The translations under genes were made by a program, and so were the position numbers. From Cudoniella acicularis (lineage: Eukaryota > Ascomycota > Leotiomycetes > Helotiales > Helotiaceae), in NCBI GenBank assembly GCA_013054445.1, contig JAAMPI010000241.1:1-48497 (forward strand): a stretch of 48,497 nt of DNA, in the 5' to 3' direction. Positions 31,237 through 42,934 of the stretch are shown in pieces. The notes beneath the pieces are model-generated. The model saw only the letters and a list, made by a program, of their open reading frames with translations, searched no databases and had not been told where the DNA came from. Within the stretch, counting starts at the first letter, position 1, and each line of letters starts with the position of its first letter.

Positions 31237-33352
31237 GATGTAGCGGTCAAGAATGGAGGAGGTTTTCGTGAAAGAATTGTGCAAGCACTTGCTTGGGGAT
31301 GGCCACCTTTATGTTAAAGGAGAGCAATTTCTACTGACAGGGGATGATCGAACGAGTTTCTATATTCGGGAATTGTTTTGACCTAGAACATGTCTAGCGA
31401 GCGCGGGTGTGTAATTTACCATTGAATTGCCAATTTGCCACCCGCAAACATGACATGGAGGAAGCAATCAACAATCGCATACACGAATTCGGAATCTTTC
31501 AAATTTCGGACAGCGCTCCAGTTCAGATCAACTGGATAATGAAGGATAATGAATGATGCGAGCATTTGGCTGTGAAACATTGAATGAGATCATAAGTGCA
31601 CGGACTTGAAATGTTTCTAGCAAGGTTGTGTTCATCGCATAAAAGAAAAACGGTACATCGCGTCGCAGGGTGTTCAGTGGTATCATCTTTGCGAGTTGAA
31701 TCAAGAATCGTATTCGTGTTCTTACACGCAAGGAACGTAATGAATGTAAGCATCGGTGATTTCTAGTCCGCATTGGGTGCAACCAAATGGCGAATAGAAC
31801 AGTTTTGCTCGAGAAGCTTCTGTGACACTTGAACACTTTGTCGACGTAGAAACTCAGATAAAAAGTATTCACTTGACAATCCCACTGAGGTAAGCTGTAG
31901 TCGCACACTTGGACAAGTGCCCATTTGCATGCAAATGCGATATGATTCGAAAAGGACCAAAGGGAAGATTCGTGGCAGACCGGCGGAATCTTGCCTCCAA
32001 AACCATGAGCTTACGCGCTCCCATTTCAACACCAAATGTGCGTTTGTAAAATGGTGGTGATAACTTTATCATCGCAGGAAAATGGGGAGTACTGCGATTC
32101 GATTGAGTAGACGAAACTTCTCGCGGCATACGAACTTCCACCAAATTGTTTCCCAGCCGCTCAAACTGCACCAGAGTATGCAGTAAACCCAAGAGCATGT
32201 AGTCTTGATCAGCCCTAGAGTTATCCAATTTATTTTTTTTGGGCTGTCCTCGATGTGCCATCGCGGGTATGTACATGTACGTGTCTTTCGTTACAGGTCC
32301 TCGCTCCTGAAGTGAGGGTCTGAGGGAATCGTGGGCAAGGCAGTCGTTTTAGGGTGAAGGCAGAGTTGCGCAAAGCATGGAAAGCTTGCAAACATCGACG
32401 TAATAAAAGGGCCGAAGAGCTAAGAATCCCCAACTGTTAGTATGCTGGGTTCTTTTCGCGTTTTGAAAGAAAAATACCATGTTCGTTCGGCACTGGATCA
32501 ATGATCGTCAAAAAGCCCCGCGCCTCAGTGAGGGTATCACGAACTTGAAAGAGGCTGTGTACTTTCCCGTGAAGAGAAAAGGCCCTTCTCGTTTTGTCGC
32601 AGATTTTGTCGTGATGTTGGCGTTTGACCGGCTAGTAGGAAAAGAGGTTGGAGAGGTTTCGGTCACAAGTTTGCAACATTCAGAGACAGAACAAAGTGAG
32701 CTTCCGTGACGTATTCATTGACGTGATATGATCGAAAACCAAAGAGCAGGCATTTCGTTTCTCGGCAGAAAAATTCTGCTGCGAGATACGTAGTCGTCTA
32801 TGCCATGTGTGATGGTGTTGGAAGGAGAATGGGGTACAGTGGAGAGATGCGAAGAAACGCGCTTCCTCGGCTTCTCGGCACGCGTAAGCAAACTTCAACT
32901 TCTTTCTTCACACAACACTCAACACTTCAACAGATCAAAAGTAAAACGAACGTGTTGCTTGTTGCTTGTTCTAATTCTATCTAGCAGCTATCGTTACACA
33001 TGGGGAATCATTAAAAGCGACGAAGTCGTCATGTCTAGAGAATTTACATAAAGGAGCAAGGCTCTCATCCCAAAATTTCCGTCCATTTGGGACTCGATCC
33101 TCCCCATTGTTGCAGAATTTAAACTTTATCAGTATTTCCCTCGAGATTGTGCTAGAAACGATCGTATCTCCCTCAGGGTTGTATTGGAAAGGATCGTGTT
33201 GTTCATTATCATCCAGCTGCTTGGAATTTGGTAGCAGAGTTGTAGTGTGTTCCAGCACGCTGGTTTGTGCTCGTGGACCGTGATTCTTGCAGCGGATCCA
33301 TCACCCGCCCAGCTTCCAGAGTTGGGTAGCATTGAGGTCAAATCTATTGATT
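31237..33352. other. Mostly gene-free spacer containing one doubtful ORF
   Basis: Apart from the doubtful frame at 31869-32261 described separately, I see no supportable gene in this 2.1 kb. The part to the right of 32,300 has only short frames of poor composition. Confidence 0.4.
31869..32261 (-). CDS. Possible small hypothetical protein
   Basis: A 130-codon frame from MAHRGQPKKNKLDNSRADQD to IVK. Its first half is protein-like (YMLLGLLHTLVQFERLGNNL). In the second half an alternative frame is equally protein-like and runs on to about 31763, so an intron or frameshift could redirect the C-terminus. No family is recognised. It may be a decayed gene. Confidence 0.3.
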   Translation of the reverse strand: MAHRGQPKKNKLDNSRADQDYMLLGLLHTLVQFERLGNNLVEVRMPREVSSTQSNRSTPHFPAMIKLSPPFYKRTFGVEMGARKLMVLEARFRRSATNLPFGPFRIISHLHANGHLSKCATTAYLSGIVK

Positions 33353-35042
33353 TCATGATCTTTGCCATTTCTTGCCGATTGATTCCTTGACGCCGGAGAC
33401 GGCTCCGCCAAAGCCAGGCAGGCGCATGTTGCTCACAGAGCGGCGGATGTCAGGCAGTCGGACAAGTCGTTGTCTTGGCCAAGTTGAAATTCTTTTGGCC
33501 TTCCATGGCTTTCCAAAGAACCATTGAACTAGCATGATGGGAGCAAGGGCCAGTATTCCCATCGCCAAGATCAGGAAGGTTATCCCAAAACCCAGCTTGT
33601 TGAATGCTGGTTCGATTGTCCCAACCATCACAGCGCCCACCATGAAGCGCATGAAGTTTACCGCAGTGGTGACAGATCCAGTCCCTTTGTAAAGATCTGC
33701 GATCAAGATGCCATTTATGAGCAGCATCGCAGTGGCACTGCTGGTGATTAGAAATTGGAGGACGAGTGGGAGAGCCATCGATTGTGGGTTGAACGCGAAT
33801 GAGTAGCCATAACATGCAGTTGCAGCGATGAAAATCAATGTGATCCACCACATATTTCTGAGCCGAGCACGTTCGATGGGGAAATCGGGAAGAGTTTTGT
33901 AGTCTAGCGGGATATCCTTCTCAAGGCGATGCATTGTCCTGTAATGCTCCTGAGTGACGCGGAAGTCCCGATCTATCAAGTATCCGATGGAGAAGAAGCT
34001 CAGGACCGAGCCCGCACCTGCTGGCAGAAATAAGAGGCCGAGACAATAATACCGAATAGGATAATTGACTTCGAACATCAAGCTTGTCATCGCGATGACG
34101 GTTGAGCAAATAGCAAACACGACACTTCCGAAGAATGCCGTAATTAACACTTCCTTCTGTAAAAGACATTGAAATGGCTCCATGAAACATTTCATGGTCA
34201 GGACTCTGAAGGGAGCGATAGCCTCATTGGAATCAGGATTGTATGGCGTATCTTTTGATGAGCTGACGACGTTGATGAGAGGTTGCTGAATGCGGCTGAG
34301 TCGGATTGTGCCATTTCCTGCAATGCTTCTCAAGGTCTCGGGAAGAATCAATATAACCAAGATAAGTACAGTTGCTCCGAATGCAAGAAGAAGCCAGAAT
34401 ATTGACCGAAATCCCAGATAATATGTGAGCACCGCACCAATTACCGGGCTGATGAACGTAAACATCAGAACTACGAGGTCAGCTTTTATTCGAGAAACGT
34501 CGAAGAGAAGATCTTACTTCCACCGAACGTGCCTATGAACGTATTCCTTTCCTTGGATGTGGAAATATCCCCAATGACGGCTGCACCTAGAAGAAAATCA
34601 GGTTTGATAAAAGTCGTCACTGGCATAGAAAGGCTTACAAGTGGCAGTCAATGCGGCGGTCCCAAAAGATTGTAGGATCCGGAGAACTAGAAGGACTGTG
34701 AAACTCTGGCAGAGCAACAGCCCAATATTGGATAACGTGAATATAAGCAATGTCACAATAAAAATTGGCCGTCGACCAAAGACGGAACAGAGTGGCATCC
34801 AAAAGAAGGGTCCAATGCCTTGGACAGCCATGTAAGCAGTAACTAATAACATCACAACTGTTGTGCTAACTTCAAACTCCTAAGGGCATGTTAGTTGAAA
34901 TCTTTGAGTTGGTATTCATTCCGCTTACCTTCATGATTGCTGGGAGTGCTGGAAAAAATACACTTGTTGAGAGGGGCGACAATATGCCTGCGAAGGAAAC
35001 CAGAACCACAAGCTGCCATCTTCTTCCAACGGTCGAAAACAT
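33353..35042 (-). CDS. MFS multidrug-type transporter (DHA1-like)
   Basis: Exons 35042-34929, 34879-34639, 34586-34518 and 34470-33353 (introns 49, 52, 47 nt, all with GTAAG donors) give 513 aa. The first exon encodes a helix starting LVVLVSFAGILSPLSTSVFF. Exon 2 carries an MFS motif-A-like loop (CSVFGRRPIFIV). Further helices follow, with a central cytosolic loop at about residues 210-260 and a second bundle of six helices (e.g. LRNMWWITLIFIAATACYGY). The C-terminal tail is basic. The exon 2 sequence QSFTVLLVLRILQSFG is typical of fungal drug:H+ antiporters, which export small molecules across the plasma membrane. Substrate unknown. No biosynthetic cluster is visible next to it. Confidence 0.88.
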
Positions 35043-35045
35043 GAT

Positions 35046-35195
35046 AGGGAGGATGTTATGAAAAGGTATCGGGTTGTGTTTGCTGAGGGGAGGGGTGTGA
35101 GCTGGGATCCGGATAGGACTTTTAATGCTAGGAGGGGGATTGAGTTGCAGGATGTGAAGGGGTGGATGGAGGAGAATCTGGGTGGGAGGTATTAA
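35046..35195 (+). pseudogene. Short coding relic divergent from the MFS gene
   Basis: A 50-codon + strand frame ending at TAA 35193-35195 reads like the C-terminus of a real protein (KRYRVVFAEGRGVSWDPDRT, then RGIELQDVKGWMEENL). It begins essentially at the MFS start codon, so nothing upstream can belong to it. I infer a truncated gene fragment left by rearrangement. Family not recognised. Confidence 0.3.
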
Positions 35196-35789
35196 GGCGT
35201 TGGAGAAATGAGCTCCATGCTTGTGGCGAAACTAGAGGATATTAATGAATACCGAAACTTTGTCAGACGAGAGGACAAGTTAAGCTATATTTCTTGGCGT
35301 TTTTAATAATATCTCACAGTGGCACAGTTATTATTTAAAGTCAAACTGTCATAGGTAAGCATGTGATAGTGCCTGCCTGCCATACGGTTTAATGGATACA
35401 CACTTCTTAGGATTACGCTCTCTCCTCTTAACTTGCTACCCTCAGCTCGGCCTGAATACCTTTCTTTACGCATGTGTCTTTGTTAGAACTTTGTAACCTT
35501 GTATTATCTTGTATTAAGTTTAAACCCTAAAAGTGGCGGCTAAGTCTGATTATCCTGAAATTGCTAGAACAAGTGAAGTGAATTTCTAGTAATCTGTTGG
35601 GGGATCTTACGCGTTTGTAGCTTAGCCGGAGGGCAGCGCAACAGTAAAAAGAGATTAGTTTTGAATGGGACAGGGCGAGCGTGATATTCTGATTGTTTAA
35701 TTTGAGAAAATGGGGGTTTCCACCCGGACTTGGAAAGGAGAAGTCCTGACTTGCTGGAAAATATCTCTATAACTTTTGAATTTTGGCAT
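35196..35789. other. Gene-free spacer
   Basis: About 600 nt including the 3' side of HIS7. No coding frame or repeat that I can support. Confidence 0.45.
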
Positions 35790-37521
35790 CTATAACTCAC
35801 TCTCGAACTGTCTAACCATCAACCCCTTTTCTGCCAAGAACTCCTTCACCTGCTTCACCGTATATTCCCCTCTATGAAACATACCCGCCCCCAGTGCGGC
35901 ATCTGTCCTCGTTTTTGAAAACACTTCCTCAAAATGTCCTGGATTTCCAGCACCACTTGAAGCTATAACCGGTATGCTCACAGCATTCTTTACTTGATCG
36001 ATCAGCTCTAGATCAAATCCACTATTCGTTCCATCTTTATCGATGCAATTTAGCAGGATTTCTCCAGCGCCCATTGCCTCCACTGCTTGAACCAATTCCA
36101 CCACATCCATATCTCTTGTTTCTCGTCCACCTTTAATCGTGCAAGCATACCAGCATGCCCTCTCGCCATTCGGACCAGGAAATTTTGTTTCAACTGTATT
36201 GTGCTTCGTTTCGGCTACATTTGAGGTATAGACTCTTTTCGGATCCACACTGACTACAACCGCCTGGTTTCCATAAGCGCCCGAGATTTGCTCGATTGCT
36301 GTATTTCCAAAGAGCTTTCTCCCGTTTGCATAATATTCTTCCGCTGCAATTACAGCATCTGAGCCAATTGAAACCTTGTCCGCCCCGCTCTTGAAATACA
36401 TGGTAGCAATTTCCAAGGCGGAGACTTTTGTCCCATCAGTATCGGTGGTATCTCTGATACCTCCTCCAATCGTGAGTGGAACAAATACTGTTTCTGAAGT
36501 CTTTCGTAATATTTCGAGCATCGGTAGGTCTGCAAGCGGGCAATCTCGAAAACTGGTAATGTTCAAGAATGTGACTTCATCAGCCCCTTGTTCATAGTAT
36601 TTCCTGGCCATCTCAACTGGCTTTCCAAGATTTCTGACATTCCCTCCTGCGGTCTTTTCTCGTACATCGTATTGATCTCCTTTTGTCACAACTAGGTCGC
36701 CTTGATCGTTTGTTCGAACATCCAAGCACGCGATAACTCGCCTTGTCAGGCCCTCTTCAACAGCCTTGAGTCCTGCTACTGCCCCACTCTTTTTTGTACC
36801 ATCCAGAAACGCCTTGATGACTCTTAAGCCAGCAACACCACTCTTCTCTGGGTGGAACTGTGTCGCCAGTATATTATCTTTTGCCACCGCACCAACGAAT
36901 TCTTCATCGCCATAACGCGCTGTGGCAATAGTCCATCCTTGGCTCTCAAGCTCTCCTTGTTTATATGGCACTTTATATGCATGAACGTAATAGTATTTCG
37001 AGCTCGGTCTTAATCCATAAACTTGTTTGTCTGAAGTATTCGCACTGTTCCAACCAATATGAGGCACCGACTTCGAGCTATCATCGAATCGGTCGAGATG
37101 TCCTTTGATGAGCCCAAGACCCGGGACTGCTGGGTTTTCTGAAGAGCCTTCGAAAAGTACTTGCAGACCAACACAAATTGCCATAAACGGTTTTCCGGAT
37201 TCGATATGTTTCCGTATCGCGGGGAGGTAACCTGCTAAGGAGAATTGGGTCATGCAGTGACCAAAGTGGCCGACACCGGGGAGGATGAGTTTCTGGAAGG
37301 GTATCGTCAGCCCTTCTTCATTTGTATAGAAATAGGCAAGATGGAGAAGCTAAGGAAGAATTCATATAGTTTTGCATTGCATAAAATTCAATACTTACAT
37401 CCGCCTTTTCCACATCTTCTGGCGATTTAATCCATTCGACTGTGTACCCCACCTTCTCAATCGCATTGACTAGACTTCGCACGTTGCCGGCGACGTAATC
37501 TAGCAAATAAACTTTTTGCAT
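35790..37521 (-). CDS. HIS7: Imidazole glycerol phosphate synthase, fused HisH-HisF (HIS7)
   Basis: Exons 37521-37399 and 37292-35790 (106-nt intron, GTAAGT donor) encode 541 aa, near the usual ~550 aa. The start [20 protein letters not shown] is the canonical glutaminase N-terminus. The HisH half (to about residue 210) shows the oxyanion strand PGVGHFG, the nucleophile in [14 protein letters not shown] and the catalytic His/Glu in [10 protein letters not shown]. The HisF barrel follows ([20 protein letters not shown]; cyclase Asp; [29 protein letters not shown]). The enzyme takes ammonia from glutamine and converts PRFAR to IGP and AICAR, step 5 of histidine synthesis, feeding AICAR to purines. 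All catalytic motifs are present. It is a cytosolic housekeeping enzyme. Confidence 0.97.
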
Positions 37522-39696
37522 CTTCGCCTGCGTCGAGGTGCCTGGGAGGTTAGCAACTGAGCAGAAAATAAATGTTTGCAAACGTGGGAAGTGCTTCAAT
37601 GAGTCAACAAGGGAGTGGAAAATTACCCCGCGCTAAGTAAGGAATTCTGCCACTTTGAAGCTCACCGCCTTTCCCCCTTTTCATTTCTCTATAGTATTTT
37701 TGTATCCTTATATTTTATTTCGAGTGCTAGGCTTTCATGGTGAACCAATTTCTTGCAACCCTTGCAAAGAGGATAGGCCCCTCGTTGACGTAACCCGGCA
37801 ATATTGTTCATATTATCTCCCTCAAGATTTTTATCACGTGCACTCGTCCCCCCTTTTACTCCGAGATCGGCTTTTTCATTTCCTCATAACAAGTACTCGG
37901 TCTGGCATTTCCTGCGCCAGGTTTCTAATCCAACCTATTATTAATATGTTACAGTATCGAAATCATTCGGCTTGGTGGACTGAAAAGTATATTATTGTTG
38001 CTGCAGCAAGTGGGTGTGTCCATGTTCTGCTGTGAGATTTTCAACCTAGAATACCAACTCAAAAGCCTCCACAATGAATTTAAATAAGATGAAAAGCGCA
38101 GACAAGTTATATTGCTCCCTAATGTCTCACAATACCAAGTAGAACAGCGCTCTGTTCGGAACCACTGGTGAATAGATCCGGGAGTTTAGAGGATAAACCC
38201 AATTTATTCAAACATAGAAATACGAAGTCAACGATTCTTCATAGCACGAGAATATTTGCCAAAAGTTAATTTTATTTGGTTCGATGTTAAACTCCGCCCG
38301 CAACCGTCATCTCATTGATTCCAGGCTGAGCAGGAGCCTGCTACTTACATTTCATTGAGGCTGCTTCTTTCAACTCTCTAGAAGCCTTCCACAGGACAAA
38401 TATTAAATTACAAATTGGCTCGAATGGAGGTGGTTTGTATTTCACCCCGGCGTTGCCAAGCTCCTCGACTTCATAGCACAGCGTTTTCTTTAGCATCCCA
38501 ATCCACCATGAGCACTTGAATGATATTTGGGGAACCCATTCCGAGAAAAAACCACTAATTGAATTATACGAATATTCTAGCTGCGGTTCGTTTTCGTAGT
38601 CCCAAATTTTGTAAGGCTTCGAATGATGATGTAGCCGGGCTGCTGCGAACCTCCTGTGTATCCTCTTCCACCGTTTTCGCGGACCATGTCTCAAAACTAC
38701 ACCGAACACTTGAAAACCATCAAATAACTACTAAATATAAATACTACACAAATGGCCAGAGCAGAGAGGCGATAAAGAGGTTTAATGATAAACAAATTTG
38801 CGATTTCTATGCACGATAATTTATGGAAATCGCGTTCCAAAAAACCATCTAGTCAAGGGGTCAGGAAATGCCAAGACCGCAAGCGAGGTCAGTCAACGAC
38901 ATCGTATTCGAAGACCACACTTCCCTGCATCATCCACCCTATACTGTATCATTTTTGCTGGAGAGAAATGTTTCTTAGATCCAGAAAAATATACAGTGGT
39001 GCAAATAAATACATTGCATTGGAAAAAAGATGTAACTCTGCAATTCTAAGTTTTGACATCTGGGAGTTTGGGTTTGAGCGAGGACCCTCATGCAGCGTAA
39101 TATATTTAAAAACAAAAGAGTAGCAAGAAAGCGATATTGAGTATGTCGTTTCAATCTGAATTCTGGTCTGCTGGTTTTGGGTATTTACATGAAAGTCAAT
39201 TGTAGATATCGTGAGAGCACTGCTCTTTCACAGGCAATGGGGATGACAAACAAATGTTCTATTGAATAATCTTGTAAATTCACAATAAACCAGCACATAA
39301 GACACCAAACACAATTTTTTTGTCTTTTAGCTGTTCAGATATTACTGTCCTTGGATGTTGAGCATCCACTTGGGCTTGTTCGTTCTCTGCTAGAGGGTCG
39401 CATGGAGAACAAAACAACGGACGCCAGCAGCAGGACATCACCAATTAAACCTTTATCAGACGTAATAACTATCTCTTGCAGTATTTAATCTCACGGTTAA
39501 ACAAAATGGCCGTTGTGTTCTAGTGCGGTTGTACAGTTGCATGGTGTCTGAGGGTTGGTGAATGTGCGTGTCTAGCAACCACTAGACAAATTCTATTCTA
39601 AGAATCTCGGAATAGCATCAAACAACAACTTATTAGAGCATCGATTACTAAGAGACCGCCGAGACACTAGCGTCAATCTCAAGTATTCTTGTCAAC
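37522..39696. other. Long spacer with one coding relic
   Basis: The left part is the HIS7 promoter and the right ~300 nt the leader of the next gene. Apart from the minus-strand relic at 38341-38724 I see no gene, RNA or repeat here. Confidence 0.4.
38341..38724 (-). pseudogene. Protein-like frame without a start codon
   Basis: An open frame of about 127 codons with credible composition (KIWDYENEPQLEYSYNSIS, CSWWIGMLKKTLCYEVEEL) ends at TAG 38341-38343. There is no ATG near its beginning and a TAG precedes it. It may be an internal or last exon whose partner I cannot find, or a truncated gene. Family not recognised. Confidence 0.3.
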
Positions 39697-42600
39697 ATGT
39701 CGCCGCTTGCAAATTTCGTTGTTTCTTTACCCATCAACAACGACAGCATCAACGACGACATGGGCAACAAGATTGCCTTCGGCCGAAAGGCCAAGGAGAG
39801 CTCCATCGCTCCCACACCAACCTCGCCTTCGCCTTCGCCTTCGCCTTCGCCCTCGCCCGCTCCGCCCTCCCCACCTCCACCACCCATCCCACCAAAGGTC
39901 AGCCCTAAACCACTTCTCATCCGTTCAACTGCGCAACTGACTGACTGATCAAAGAATCCATTGAGAGCATTGAACATGGATCCTTTGCAGAAGAGAATCA
40001 CGGAGCTTGAGGCGGCTCGCGCCCAACCTCCACCATCACCGCGGTCCCTCCACCAAGAATTCAATGCAATGACGCGCAAGAGCAAAGGTGGCAAGCGATT
40101 GATTAGAGCTTGCTACGGCGCAGGCAAATGCGAGAATTACCTCTGCGACCACTCATATGCCATACCATAGTAAGTTCTTTGGGCATTCGATCTACGCGAA
40201 GGTGAGAGCGCGTCAGATACGGGACGCGATGGCTAACACGAGATGGTTATAGCACACCCAGCCCAGAAGAAGAGGAGAAAAACAGCAAGATACAAGCTTT
40301 GATGATGGCGAGATGTGAGCAGGAAGGGTATCCCGTCTCGGACGCTTACGCGCGAAGCTTCTTGCAAAAGCACGACTGGATAATTGTTCATGCTCTCCAG
40401 GACTTAAAGAGCGACATTGACTCTCGTGAGCGCTTTTCCCTTTCCTATTTTACTTTGCTTTGACATCGTCGTCTTCGATCTTTTCTTCGAGGTTCCTGTC
40501 TCGTCAAAGGTGAAGTCGACAAAACACGTGATACAGTCTCGCTAACATGTCAACAGGAGAGGCCGCCCTTCAGAACTCTGGAAGAATCGCATGGGAGCAA
40601 GAAAAGAGCCTCGCAGAAGCGAAACCCAGACACGTCGGCAAGGCAACCAACCGATCTGTCGCGCCTTTAGCTACCCGTGATCAACTACTCAAATTTATTG
40701 AAGAAGACGACAGCTGCTTGCAAGAGGTAGCAGAAAAAGGATGGCAGTCTAGATATGGCAAGATTCTGAAAGAACAATACAAGTCTCAGGAGGACAAAAA
40801 CAAATGCTTCGGCGTTTACGTCGGCGAGGCAAACTGCCGCAGTGCTCGAGCTGTTTACTACAACTCAGTCAAGAGCGAAGATATATCTCAAGACGAATTG
40901 AATTGCTTGATGGAGAAATGGGACGAAGCCAACCGTGGCAAGGAGGAGTATACAGGTGTGAGCGTCGGACACAACCTTGCACGCTTTAACAAGACAGATC
41001 CTTCTCTTGAGCCTGACCCGTCGAATGTTCAACAATCAGCGGTAAATGATAACGTTGAGGACGAAGACGAAGATAGTTCAGAAGAGGATGGTGAGGGTTC
41101 AGACAATGAGGAATATGACGATGATTATGCTGCCGATGAGGAGTTGGATTCTAACATCCAGAAGGGCAACCCAAAGCTTACGGAGGTATTTCAAGGTTCC
41201 CAGCTCCAAGTTCTTGTTTTATACTAATATATGCAGTCCATCGAGCTTCAAATCCAAGGTTCCGTAGCCGACTTCGACCCCCAGAGCCCCGTATTCCCTG
41301 CATACCTTGGCATTGATCCTGGTTCCAGCACAATACATCATTGCAATGACAGTGTTCCTTCTTTGGAAAACCATCCTCAGATTCAGAAGATGCGACAACA
41401 AGTTGACGACATGAAAGCCTTCGCCAATAGCCTTCCCCAAGAGCAACGAAAGTCATTTATGGATCTAGTAAAAACCCAGGAAGATGGTCTCAAAGCTTTG
41501 TACGACGATTTGACCGACTTCCGAATGGGCATGCAAGCCATGAGCGAAGTTTTGGACAACCAAAAGTACATGCTATCCCGTGCTGATACCAAGGTTTCCA
41601 GATCAATTAAGACGTCTGGCGAAGATGCTCACAAGTCTATGGACTTGAAGAGAAATGTGCAACAACCCAAGGCTAACTGTGGCGAATCTTCTAAGACTGC
41701 CAGCACTGGAAAAGGTTATTACGATTCAGCTGGCTGTCTTTACAACCCGGGTGCTGAAAAGAATGGAGAGTCTAGCAAGTCGCAAACTTCCTTGTCGAGC
41801 ATTTCCGGTATCCATCCCAGTGAGATTGGCGAACTCGATGAGATGACCAGAGATATTCCAAAGACTTCTAGTTTTCAAGAACACCTCGATCCCGAGCCTC
41901 AACAAGCTTTGGGGGGAAATATGTTGCAGAGTGAGGAGAAGGGCCTTGACCAGGATGGTGAGGAGGACGATGGTATCATCCGAAAGGTCAAGGGCAAAGG
42001 AATTATGAAGGCGGCAGGAGTCGTCGTGCGCAAGATGAAGCAACCTAGAAAGCTTTCCGAATCTCTCCTCAAGCGGCTTCAAAAGTCGAAGATTGATGAC
42101 AAGCTCAGACAAATTGGGGAGCAAGTTTTCGACGATGAACTCGAGGGCTCCTCTGATGATACGGATCAAACAGTCGAGTCCGCCGAGAGCGAGCCCAGTG
42201 TACCTTTGGAGCCGGATGAGAGGAACCAGTATGAAGGTGGTGTTATTCAAAATATCGCTGAGACATCTGATGAAGCTGGCGTTGCGACTGAGACTGATGA
42301 GTCTGACAACCAGTCCGAGCGAGTTAATGAGGTTGCCGAGGAATGCACATGTTTCCCCCAGGCAAAGACCACATTTCAGAGAGATGGTGTAACTTGCGAC
42401 GTCGAGGCTGAGGTCGAGAAGATGTTAAGTGATCCTCGTGCTAATCGTCCTGCTGAAAAGAAGGCCGAGAGCAAGCCTCGAGAGAAATTGAGCCCCAAAG
42501 AAATCGAGGAAGAAGTGAAGGCCTGGCATGATCAATTTGATAAATTCACGTAAGGATTCTTCATATTGCTGATATTTGGAAACGGCTAACAGTCAAGCAG

Positions 42601-42934
42601 TCTCAATTTATTCAACGAATGCCTCGACTTTCATGGACATATGGAATTACAAATCATCATGAATGACGATAAAACCTTCTCTGAGTTCTCCAAAGAGACC
42701 GGCATCACAAATGTCAACGCAATCCGCTGTGTTCTGGGAATGTGCGGAAACAACGTAGGCCACGCCATCGTGATATACGCCAAATTGCATCGTGCCATTG
42801 GCAAATATTTCGCAAACTTGGGTATTAAGAGAGCTAAGTTGTCCGACTATGAGAACATGATGATTCGCTTCAATGGATATCTTTGGACACTCAGGCATAT
42901 CATGAATGGAGGACGTATGTCGGACTTCGACTAA
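39697..42934 (+). CDS. Large acidic protein of unknown function
   Basis: Six exons: 39697-39897, 39955-40169, 40253-40425, 40557-41185, 41237-42549 and 42601-42934. The introns are 57, 83, 131, 51 and 51 nt. Together they give 954 aa in phase. The N-terminus has a Ser-Pro repeat (TCGCCT hexamers near 39,827-39,860) and a poly-Pro stretch. A short Cys motif follows (RACYGAGKCENYLCDH). A strongly acidic segment lies at ~residues 350-400 (DNVEDEDEDSSEEDGEGSDN). A helical region (RQQVDDMKAFANSLPQEQRK), further acidic and basic patches, and a folded-looking C-terminus (NAIRCVLGMCGNNVGHAIVI) complete it. I do not recognise any domain. Acidic/basic alternation would suit a nuclear or chromatin-associated protein, but that is a guess. 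Confidence 0.72.

Noticed and set aside
39689..39940. Alternative + strand frame rich in Leu/Arg/Pro over the hexamer repeat
   Set aside because: The TCGCCT repeat keeps several frames open. Only the Ser-Pro frame splices in phase to the downstream exons.
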